A stretch of 64,000 nt of DNA, taken from contig OW203992.1 of the NCBI GenBank assembly GCA_934047225.1, positions 13,071,501 through 13,135,500 on the forward strand. The letters are read 5' to 3'. This stretch comes from Ypsolopha sequella. Its lineage: Eukaryota > Arthropoda > Insecta > Lepidoptera > Ypsolophidae. Shown one piece after another: positions 23,320 to 33,900 of this stretch; positions within the stretch are counted from its first letter, which is position 1, and each line of letters starts with the position of its first letter. The translations under genes were made by a program, and so were the position numbers. Below the pieces are notes generated by a model. The model was not told the origin of the DNA and searched no databases. It saw only the letters and a list, made by a program, of their open reading frames with translations.

Positions 23320-23546
23320 TGACGTTTGAACGACGAGCACGGGTATGCGTGGGCGCTATAGGGATGGGAAGTAGTATATCGTGTACCGAATCGATTTTTA
23401 ATTTTATTGTTCTAATTACTCTAAAATGTGTGCAATGCCTAGTACATTAAAGAGTGTACTACCTGGTGAATAAATCTCTTCGGATCCAACGTCTCGTATA
23501 ATTATGGTCAAACTTCACTTACAGGTAAGTTTGTTTAACCTTTAAT
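23320..23546 (-). repeat. DIRS right inverted terminal repeat and extension
   Basis: The inverse of 18505-18683 starts at GACGTTTGAACG, then a right-only extension (TGGTCAAACTTCACTTACAG onward) ends near 23546 where the P sequence resumes with TTGAGATCG. Confidence 0.88.
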
Positions 23547-24630
23547 TTTGAGATCGTTAAACGAAACGTACATAAAAAAGTAATTAATGTCATTTTCACA
23601 TCACATCACAATGACATTTTGAAAATAAATAAATGATAACAATAAGGAAAAAGAAAAAAATAATTAGCAGTCTTTTCATGAGTTTTCTACGCCAGAAAGA
23701 AAATGTCCCAAGAGAAAAAGAAGAGAAGTCTGTGCCTTGTGGATTTGTATAAAAATGGAGGCATACATCTTTTTCCTAAAGATGAAAGTCGTAAAGCGCA
23801 ATGAGTACAAGCCATGGTACATTTTAAACCTGGACGGACCATAACAAAGCATTCGCACATAATATGCTCAGCACACATGTCATCAACCAACGAGCGTATG
23901 TGACGTGACGCAATGTTTTTTTTTTTCAATCGTTTTGGCTTTGGCACCTAGCAACGTAGTCAGTTCAACACCATCTACAGAGTTCTTGGAAACTATGTTT
24001 ATTTGATAGATGGATTATCCTTTATGCACGGCTGCCGCGGGAACCAATGTTCGATAGTTTGCCACACGGACTTTAGTACATCACTATACGAAAAAACATA
24101 ACCTCTCATAGTCGGCAGAAAATCTATATAAAACAGGTAAATATCGGTGTAGAATTGAACACGAGTATGATTTACAAGAACTACTATTATTGTTACTGAG
24201 TTTTAGGTATGATCCTGCAACTTATTAACATAAAAACTATCAGAACTCACCGATGAAATGATATTGCTTCATTGTTGTTTTGTTTTCTCCCTGTATGCGA
24301 TTTACAGCCTTCAATCGCACAAGACATTTTATTACAATGTTAAAAAAACAATCAACACAAACAATAATAAATCACACTTTTACGAATTTTCAGAGGAAGA
24401 GCACAAAAATATTTAATTTCTCTCGGTGAAGCTGTAAACTTTCGCAAAATGCATTAGACATTTCGATGCCACCAAATTAAGATGTGATGCACGCTACGAA
24501 CGATATTACAACACAACGATACAATGATGAGACATATTTAATTTGATGGTATTATAATTTTTAAAATACATCCAAATTACATCCATCTGACATTTGTTTG
24601 GTTCAATCTAGTGACACACCAGGAAAAAAT

Positions 24631-26082
24631 AATAATAATAATAATATTGTTTATTGACTCATAACTTAGCCTAGTTACATAGTTATACTTTGTAGACAGG
24701 TGGTGAAACATAGAAAACAAGTTCTTAGGCTATAAAGAGTCCAGGATAGTGATCTCTGCTCTCCGTGGTAGTTGAAACTGTTCTACGGCAGAGCAGCGCC
24801 CATTACCCTCCACTGTTCATAAATTACCAATTATAAACTACGTTTTCAATTCTAAGGTAAGATGTACAAATATTGAATCATATAAACTTATATCTAATTA
24901 ATATAAGTATTTTAATAATTTATGGTAATATTTTGTAGCATGCAACATTCATATATTTTATTCTTAAATTTAAATTTAAAAGAGCTTTCAGTTAAGGTAG
25001 CTAGCTTTATTTAATTACATTATATATCATAACATTATCCACTCATATAATCCAGTTAGAAACATGAAAATAAATAAAAAATACGTAAGAATTATATATA
25101 ATTTATCCAATTATATATATATATATATATATATATTGATTTTCTTTATTATTTAATTGTATAAATTAATACATTATTCAATTTAATTTTTAAGAAACAA
25201 TTTTGATTAGGTCCTCTGTATTTTTATAGTCTAACTCACTAAGATAATCAACAATTAATTTCTTACATTTAAAAATTGTCTTATCATTTAACTTAATTTC
25301 TTTACTTATTTTATTGTACAAATAAGGTCCGCGGAAATGTAAAAAACTCTGTGAAAATGTGGTTCTGCATAATGGCACCCCGTAAGTGATGTCTTTTCTT
25401 CTTCTTGTAACATTACACCGACCTAAGATTTTATGCTGACTTAAGATTATATTTTTGATATAAAGTTGTCGAATAGTGAGTACTGAGAATTCTTTATATA
25501 AAGCTGTTGTTGAATGTCGGAATTTCTTAAATAAGGTTACTTTTATAATTGCTCTTTGTGATCTCTCCAGGTTTATAAGTTTAGTCTTATCTGCCCCGCC
25601 CCATGCTGTAATAGCATATGTTGATATTGACTGGCAAAGAGAGAAGTAAATTGTTTTTATTAGGGCAGAGTCACCTAAGTGCCTAAGTTTTTTAAAAATA
25701 CAAATTAATTTTCTAATTTTAGATGTCAAAGACCGTATGTGTTCATTCCAATTTAAATGTTTATCTATTAGTACACCAAGATATTTTACCTTTGTAGCAG
25801 CTGTCAAAGTAGGACAGTTACAGTCTAATAAATCAGTGCAAGAATGTGCTCTAATGTTGAAGTCCGAACTAGGTTGACCGTTACTTCTCATACTAAAGGT
25901 GATATAATTCGTTTTTGTTATATTAAGGGTAAGGATATTATTGTTTAACCATTTTGTCACCTCAGCAAAACCTCTCTCAGCTGTTTGTCTAACCTTATGC
26001 CAAGAATTATCACTAAAAAGTAAAACAGTGTCATCTGCGAACGTGACTATTTTACCGTTTGCAATTTTCTTTAAATTAAATA
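24631..26082 (-). mobile_element. 5'-truncated non-LTR retrotransposon (LINE)
   Basis: On the minus strand a reverse-transcriptase C-terminal half starts at the P junction (about 26082) and is open to the stop at 25190. It includes the catalytic FADDTVLLFSDN, EVTKWLNNNILTLNITKT, KVKYLGVLIDKHLNWNEHI and SISTYAITAWGGA. About 550 bp of 3' untranslated sequence ends in a (TAA)-type microsatellite tail at 24631-24650. It sits in the 5' part of P copy B. The short AT-rich flanks do not allow a clear duplication. The clade is probably Jockey/CR1-like, from RT motifs only. Confidence 0.88.
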
Positions 26083-26219
26083 ATATATAAAGTAAGTGCG
26101 GTCCGTCGTTTCATTCACTCGTACACAGGAGTAATTTACGTTAGATGAGTACAATGGCTAATGCCCAGTTCTTATTTTAGCCAGGCTTCTATTTGTATTC
26201 CTTATTCTGAGGTGCAAAC

Positions 26220-27690
26220 CGTTTTATACTTCATCGATACGGTGATGCCTGCGTGATAAACGCTACAAATGATGTCGTAACATCCATTTTAGGGCTGTCG
26301 TTGTCGCGCTAATAATGGATCGGACTGACTACAGATGCGCCATAATCGATTATGTTGTGACTCGGAATTTTAATTGTTAATTTTTAATGTTAATTGGTCA
26401 GAGTAGGCATCCCTTTACGTGCTAGTAGACGGGTCCCGTCTCTGACTAATAGCGAGTGGACGGGTCCCGTCGATTACGAGTTGAGAAAATTGCATTCAAA
26501 GTTTATGGTCGTGAAAAATATACTCCTACTGCGAAGTTACGGAGTGATTGATACCAAGCTAATCTGCAAACATCCAAGATTAATAATAAATGTCATATGT
26601 CTCTGCATCATTGATGGTTTAAAAGATTTTGAGGGAATAACACGCAAAAGAGAAAAAAAAGTAGGTATCAAATTTATTGATAAATTATAAGAAAATACGA
26701 TGTGAACAACTTATTAATCATCATGAATATGTGTGTTTAGGCAAGGTACTTTGGTTTAGGTGTTTGAAGAGAAATAAAATAAAATAAAACTTCGCATTTT
26801 TAATATTTTAAATTTTTATTTGAAAATAATCAATTAAGTGCTATTAATCCAATAAAGCAACTTTCATCCGATTTTTTAAGTAATATCGCACAATCAGTCT
26901 TTATGGAACCTTTTTAGATAGGAATCCTCACAATAGAACCATCATAAGGTCTATTTTTCATTAAAAAAGTTTAGTGCTTTTGTGAATGTTTTTTCTATGG
27001 GCAAAAAAATAGGGTACAACTTTATGGGTTTACTAAAGTTTAGTGTCTCAAGTAATAAATTTGGTATTTAAAATGGGTTTTATACACAAAATTGTAGTTT
27101 TTCCACACTGAATCTTACTTTTATTATAAAATGACATGTAACATATGTAGGTACATATTGTTTGTTCTATTTTACTACGACTACACTTGTACATTCTAAG
27201 GTAGGTACAACTTTGGTACTAAACTTTCAGATTAAGATAAATGCGACAAAAATTATGAAAATTAAAGCCAATGAAGTAATACATTTAACAGAATAATATT
27301 GGATTCGAAGTCTATAATCACTTATAGTGTTTTCAACGAGATCTTTCGATGTTTATCGATAAAACTAAAAATCAACCATAAAATCAGTAACTGACAATGA
27401 ATGTCTTTCATCCATCCGCAGAGGTGGCGCCGCCAGCAAAAAAAAATATAGACATACAAATTCTATGATTCTAAAAAAATTCTGTACGGAACTAGATTTA
27501 GGTATATATTCATTTAGATTTTCACTGTTTTTATTGAATTTTCAATGGTGGCGCCACTTCTGTAGTTAACAACTCTTAATAATACCACCAACATTTAGCA
27601 AATACTTTGAATTTTACCGCCTCTAAAGTAGCGCCCTAAAGTTGTACCCTAAGTACTAAACTTTACGAGCTACTAAAGATACTAAATAAA
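26220..27690. other. Intergenic, weak inverted repeat 27011-27650
   Basis: AGGGTACAACTTTATGGG at 27010 is mirrored by CTAAAGTTGTACCCTAA at 27636, with TTTAGT blocks inside both. GGTGGCGCCGCC (27423) and GGTGGCGCCACTT (27547) also recur inside. This suggests a decayed foldback element. I see no gene here; the 98-codon open stretch at 26394 has no family resemblance. Confidence 0.35.
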
Positions 27691-27699
27691 CGTTTTTGA

Positions 27700-28490
27700 C
27701 GGATAATTACTTTACATACATGTTTTCTAGGGTGTTAATAATTGATTTGTTAAAAAAAAAGTAAAATCGGTATATTTCGACCACTTCACAAAATTGCGAA
27801 TATCTCGGAAACCAGAACCCCGAAAGTTGTACTTTTTCGGTTTCACAGTCACAAATAATTTTTCGAGCCACTGAGTTGACATAGTCCATTTTTGTTTTCG
27901 CCGCGGTGAAGTGTTTGAAAGTCATAAATATTCTATACCTCACAGTCAAGCCCGGCATCAGCTCTATTCTGTTGTTACCGAGTCGTAGCAAGCAACACAT
28001 CTTCATCACATCTTTTTCACAAAAAAACATCTCAGTGGGGCCCAAATACGACACTCCAAGCCAAACCATATACTCGTATCACTCGGATGAGGGATGATGA
28101 GATGACCACGTTGAACGCGCGGGACACTCTTCATCATTGTTGTGAGAAAAAAAAATAATGACATTTTGCTTATTGAAGCTCTCTTCGACTGTAACCATTT
28201 TTTCATCTGAAAATAAGATTTCTCTGTATTTTTTCCCGCGTACCGTCTCAACAAAACGCGTGATCGATGAAGCCCAATTTTTTCAAACGAGCATTCAGGA
28301 AGTGTGCTGTTCTTTTATGGTAAGCCCGTAGCCCGTGGCTTTCATTAAATACCCTTTTCCGTGGTTCTGTTTAAACCCATCTAAACAGCCAACAGTTTTT
28401 GGTTTCGCACGGGATTTCTTTGAATTCGCGCCTTGATCACCTGTGGATTGCGAACCGTACGAGGTCGATCACTCCTCTCTCTGTCTTTTA
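27700..28490 (-). pseudogene. Degenerate mariner (Tc1/mariner) transposase
   Basis: Minus-strand pieces in several frames show the mariner order. A helix-turn-helix region appears near 28440-28400 (KARIQRNPVRNQK), then SDEKMVTVEESFNKQN near 28210, VPRVQRGH near 28120 and MVWLGVSYLGPTEMFFCEK near 28069-28010. SDEK and VMVWxGVS are standard mariner landmarks around the catalytic residues. Multiple frameshifts and stops show it is dead. I did not find its inverted repeats. Confidence 0.75.
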
Positions 28491-29545
28491 ATCTTGAATC
28501 TTCCTCGTATCGTTTAATAGTCAAAGACTATCTTTGTTAATAGTGCGATAAACGAACCTTCGTATTATTTTCAAGTTTTTCAGAAGTTTGGAAATTTCAC
28601 TTGCAGCCATCGAATTATTTCGTTGCTTGCAACGTATCCACAACGATGCAACGCAATTACAGCGCGGCAGCGACTATTGCATCGATTCGGTGCAGCACAT
28701 CTTAACTTATTTGACAGGACTAAACTTAATATAAGCGTTCTGTTCTAGTCTTTTCCATAAAGAAAGAAAAAGACAGGAAGCTTAAAATAAGGTTAGTCCT
28801 GTCAAACGTGTTACGCTGAATCGACACCATTGTCTTCTTTTTGTGCCCATTAAATGTTGAAAACTAAAGAAAAGTCTATAAAACCTATGCTATTACAAAA
28901 CCTTAGAATTATTCAACCTGTTTTTAAAATCGTGAAACATTCAAAATTCGAACGTATTTTATTGTTTTTGTCTGCATTCCAAATTCCAAATTCGGAACCT
29001 ATGACAGTATTTATGACGTATTTTAGGTAGCGTTACAAAACTAAACCCCTATCAGCGAGCAGTTCTAGTCGGATGAGCATTACGTTTTGGAACCGGTCTT
29101 AATGGAACAGTCTTCGGACTGACTTTGGTGAGATTGGGAACGGACATAGAGTATTAAAAGAAAAGTTTGGCGGGAAGACGAAAATGTTTAAATAATGGAT
29201 GAGATTTTATCTACAAGTTTCATAATTATAGAGAAAGCTTGCTGATAATCAAGTTTCAGACTTGTACGAAATAACAAAAAACAAATTAAAAAAAAACGTC
29301 GTTCTAGGCGAGAAAATAGGAATTAGTTCTCATATGTGTTCAAACGTTTAACACTATTCAGTTTATGTTTTGTTATTTTTGATATCCATGTAAACGTATA
29401 AAAATCATACGTCAAGAATCATGCTTTTGACAGGAGTAATATATTCCCGGCGATTTTCGCAGAGCAAAATATTGGTCGTGTCAGCAGAAAAAGTTGCTCG
29501 GGTTTGATTGTTCCAAAACGATCTCATTTGTGGTTTTGGAATCTG

Positions 29546-29707
29546 GGGCTCTACCGCGTAATTCTCATTTGTATCAACTTCAAGCAAATGCATGCAAAAT
29601 TCAACGCGTGCAAAAGAAATGGCATGTTAGGCGGGCGTCGTCGCACGCACGTCAAATTTCAATCTCAAGTTGATGTTGATGAAAATGAGAATTACGCGGT
29701 AGACCCG
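29546..29707. mobile_element. MITE family 2, copy 1
   Basis: 162 bp with ends GGGCTCTACCGCGTAATTCT and, inverted, AGAATTACGCGGTAGACCCG. A second copy of identical length lies in the opposite orientation at 61997-62158. The interior includes GCGGGCGTCGTCGCACGC, unusually GC-rich for this window. Confidence 0.85.
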
Positions 29708-29719
29708 CAGCATTGAGCT

Positions 29720-30900
29720 ACTTTTATCTGACAGATAGTAATATCTTCTACTTCATCGGACAACCTAAGGTGTTTCGGAACGCTACCTTAGTGGACAATG
29801 TTTAAAGCCAAAGTTAATAAATATGTAGCGATTATACAACATAATGGCTTGATATTATACAGGCTGTTTGGGGCATCGATCTAAATATTTTCAGGGATTG
29901 TAAAGGAAGTGATATTTTTTTTTTTTACTGAATTTACTTTAGTGAAAAACTGTGAAGATAATGTAATAAACTAATTAATTTATCCAGAGATTATTCATAA
30001 TACCTAGTTGGAATTCGCTTAAGTAATAAATGCGATCCTATTTGCTTTTTTTTACTTATATTTTAGTGACAATTTAATTTTAAGTTACAAAACTTGGGAC
30101 GTCGTCGCCTCGCTCCGCTTCTTATTTTATATTACATGTAAACCTAACACGCTCCTCCTCGCTTCGCTCGTCGTCGCACCTATTTTTTGACTTCTGGTGA
30201 AATATTTTTGATTTAATACTTTAAATTCGCCCACTCAGTATTTTTAGTCGCACGCTTTGGTATTTATTCCGGACAATTGAAGTCACTATATTACTTTATC
30301 CACGTCTTACTAGATATTATGTATAATAGCTAGATTATTTGATTAATTGTGCTCCAATAATCACTTTGCCTAAATTAGGTAGACATTATATATAATGGCT
30401 GGAGAGTATAAATAATATTAATTATTTTGGCTGTAACATATAGGTAAGTACCTACATATCGAATAAAGAATCACCTAAACAGGGGTTGTTCAAAATAACT
30501 TTAACAATTTTCATGCAATAAAATTATAGAACGTGGTATGTCATTTGAAAGGTAATTTTATTGGCTTTCAACCTCTTTTGATATCATAACCAAAACTTAT
30601 TCAGCTTATGTCATGGAACGTAAAAACATTTTTAAAATAAAACAAAATATGGTTTGAAAGTCCAGAAACCCTCTAAAACAGGGCCGTGTGTGAAAAAAAA
30701 TTCATTAGTCCAATAAAACTTATCTGATCCGGTGGGCCAAACTAAAATGGCTTTTATCACTGTGTCTTCACCAACGGAACAGATAAGTTTGTGGCACTGT
30801 AATAGTGTAATACTCGTAGTAAGTACTTTATTTTATTATGCACGTCTTGACCAAAGTTGGTTAAGTCCGTTAGCCTTTTTTTTATTTTACGTCAATGGTT
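29720..30900. other. Intergenic, no gene seen
   Basis: This holds phrases shared with other repeats here: GGTGGGCCAAACTAAAATGG at 30731 also occurs at 5550 and, inverted, near 3497. It also has GTCGTCGCCTCGCTCCGCTT near 30100, with a relative at 30160. Two AATAAA signals on the minus strand at 30827-30837 probably serve PDE12. Confidence 0.5.
30827..30837 (-). promoter_or_regulatory. Polyadenylation signals of PDE12
   Basis: Two overlapping AATAAA hexamers on the minus strand, about 85 bp beyond the stop codon. Confidence 0.7.
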
Positions 30901-30917
30901 GGCTATTAACAATTTAA

Positions 30918-33900
30918 TTAAGTAATAAACTTTAGGTCAGCTATTAAAGCAATGTGATCCGAAGGAAAAACTATACTAGGTAATGCTGTGTGCGCTTGTA
31001 GTTCTTCGGTGGTCGGCAATGGAATAACCTGTAAAGTATTATGGTTTTGGTTAGATACAAAGACTAGAAAATATACCTACTTGGTTTATGTGATCAATCA
31101 TCTTTTTGCGACTTTTGAAAGTATATTACAATAATAATATTGCATTTTGTAATATTTTTAATACAATAGGTCCCATTTTGGGTTTGGTCATGATCTGATG
31201 AAGGTCTAATGAGATAGACAGCGGAACTCATCAGAAAATGACAGTATGTAATTCTGTTGGTGGAACTATTAAGGCTACGTTTCAAAACGTGTGATCTTCG
31301 TGCGAAATTTCACTCGTTTTTAAGAAAGAGACAAAGCTATATACTAGAAAGAGAAAGAAAGATCTGGTTTTGAAACGCTTGCGAGTGATTCCCGTGAGAA
31401 AAGCGTTTTGAAACGGTCTGGAGTGACACACGTCAAGTAAATACATAACCTCAAATCAAAATAAATAAATTAAGTAAAGTACCTAATAAAGAAGGAATTG
31501 AACCGATACATATTGCTTTTAATATGGATGGCATTGCAACCTTTGCATTTGCAAGCCATAATCCTGTCGAAGCAGTTTCGAAACATTTTTCCGTATTCGT
31601 AAGGAAATGTTGAATTCTATTTTCAAAAATTGTCCGAATCCCGAGAAAACTCCGAAATGACAACTGTCAGGCGAATTTTAACGGTACCCAAACAGAGTAA
31701 CCCCCGGTTTCTGAAAGGCCAATCAAAGTTAACAGTAGATTAAAAAAACTTTAACCGCAAATAACGGTGAAAATAAAGCATATATGAAGTTTGAATAGTG
31801 ATGAATCAATAATTAACTTAGTTAATTTTTGATTTCAATGTAAAATTCCCACTTTTTCTGGCTTAATCCGCAGATAATTATTTTTTAATCTACTGTTAAC
31901 ATTGATTGGCCTTTCAGAAACCGGGGGTTAGAAATCGCACTTGTCAGTGCGATATTCACATTTCACGAAAGCGTTTCTAAACACTTAGCGCAACTGTCAG
32001 GTAACAGTTCGTTTACCCTCGGTTTCACTCGGGTCGATTTTTGAACGATGCAGGGTAAAATTCGCATCGCTCCGAGTGATAATCACACGTTACGAAACGT
32101 ACCCTAAATAAATAAAATAAACGAGTGGGCTGAAGTTAGCTCCGGCTAGACGGATAGATGAAAGAGAGAGAGAGATAGACAGAGACACAGACCACATAAA
32201 AGACATAGACGAACTTCTGAGTTTGAATATCATTGTCCTTACTTCTTGAAGAAGCTTTACCCACGGCTTCTTTTCCCCTTACCTTCTACCTATAAACGAG
32301 TGGGGTCTCATAGTATCGGCAAAGTTTCCACAACTGCGTTGTTTTCGTCGTGGACTGAATGATATTCGAAAACTTATAAAATATTAACCTGTTCAACTGC
32401 GAGGTTTTTTTCGTCGTAAAAAATGTAGTCCAAACAGTCTGCAAATCCAGCAGTGAAATTTGTATATTCAGGGGTCCCACATGCACTATTCAATGTTATA
32501 TTTTGTTGTAGACTCAAATTCTTAACTGCTTCATTTTCATCTGCAATATAAAAAAATCATTTAGGAAAAATATAGATCTCATAATTTTAACATGTACCTA
32601 GTACTAGAGATTTCTCAAACAACGGCAAGTTTTATTTCAAATTTTACCACCTGAATAGACAAGGTGGAACAGGCACATGATGATGTGCTAACAGTTCCCA
32701 CAGGCAGGATAAGATGTTATTAGGTTCGATAAGTAACTTCGATTGCATGATGTATGGTCCAGGTGGCGACTGCAAGCAACCCTACCTCACAATATAATAT
32801 TGAACCAATCCACTTTGTAGCAAGGAACGGCCGACCTTTAGTAGCTTCAAACACACCTGGCCGGCCAGGGCGCCTTGGCATGTTTTGACTTCCCTACTTT
32901 CAGCTTAAAGGCGAGGAATCCGACATTCGAAAAATGTCAAAAGTGACAGAAAATTTTGGCCTTTTGGGGTCGTCAGTAGATATTTCAAGCAGTATTGAAG
33001 AAAATAATTTCTCAAGAGATAAATTACTAATTTCAGGTTAAGTCCGGGGTAAATGGCTAGTAAATAATAAATCCAAAAAGTAACAAAATAATCATTCAGT
33101 TTAGTTTTCACTTACTTGAATTCCAATCCGGTAAACTGCTCGGGGCTACTCCTGTAGTATATAATTGATATATACCACAAGAAGGTACACTGTTGAAATC
33201 TCCACAAATTATTAATGATACAGACTTTCCAGGAAACTGTAGAAAAATCACAAAACTGAATTAGCTATATTGTTATTAATTTGTTCAATGAATACTTAAA
33301 AAAAAAATATATAGTATATATACATTTACATATCGTCACGACATGAATCCCCGAGGTGTGAGAGGTATTCCAAGTGTGAACTGTGAAATAAAAGTCACAG
33401 TCCATACTCGGTACACCCGCGTTTCAGCGACGATTATTACGTCCCAACGTGATGAGTGGTGATCTCTATCGCCGTACTTCGTGTACAAATACACGCTTTT
33501 TTACGGCATGCAGGTTTCCTTACGATGTTTTCCTTTACCGTTAAGCAAGTGGTAAGTAAGAACAGATACTTAATATAAATTACTACAAATACTATAAATA
33601 ATATAATTTACTTAATACTATACTTAATTCAAACAAACCATTTACCTGTTTTTTAGTCTCACAAACAATATCCTGTAACCAATAAATAAACATGCCTCCT
33701 TGGATGAGTCTTATGTGATCTGCGTCAGGGTGAAAATACAGATGCGAATTGCCAACAACAACCACTTGATCGGGGGCATCAAGTGACTGTAATATTGTCG
33801 CACTTGAAACAGTTGATCTATTAAGAAGCCTTTCCAATAATGGAGTATTGTCCTTTACAGATTCCCATATGGTCGCAAAGCATGGATTTATTTTCAGTTG

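Larger units (their letters stand above)
18501..23546 (+). mobile_element. DIRS-type tyrosine-recombinase retrotransposon
   Basis: Complete architecture: inverted terminal repeats of about 180 bp (18505-18683 and 23320-23508), gag, RT/RNase H and tyrosine recombinase, then an internal complementary region (about 23133-23252) carrying the inverse of both outer ends joined together. There is no integrase or protease and no clear target duplication, as expected for DIRS elements, which are thought to integrate as circles by recombination. The interrupted P sequence reads on across the insertion (GCACTTG...ATGTAATT then TTGAGATCG, continuous in copy A). The only damage I see is one frameshift in RT. 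Confidence 0.93.
16935..26211 (-). mobile_element. P-element-like transposon, copy B, with two nested retroelements
   Basis: Minus orientation: ends CTCAGAATAAGG at 16935 and its inverse ending at 26211, with GTGCAAAC duplicated at 16927-16934 and 26212-26219. Without the insertions (DIRS 18501-23546, LINE 24631-26082) it is about 2.8 kb, like copy A. It has the same deletion junction (about 17975-17982, AAACCACAGAC next to CACTTTTCT), so A and B descend from one deleted ancestor. Its THAP exon 2 (18315-18120) keeps frame but has TGA where copy C reads AGA. It cannot encode a transposase. Confidence 0.95.

Noticed and set aside
25118..25137. AT run as a target duplication or element end
   Set aside because: It is a simple microsatellite in the LINE 3' untranslated region.
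31451..31663. 70-codon minus-strand open stretch in PDE12 intron 7
   Set aside because: It lies inside the 832-bp foldback and shows no known domain; PDE12 exons 7 and 8 join in phase without it.
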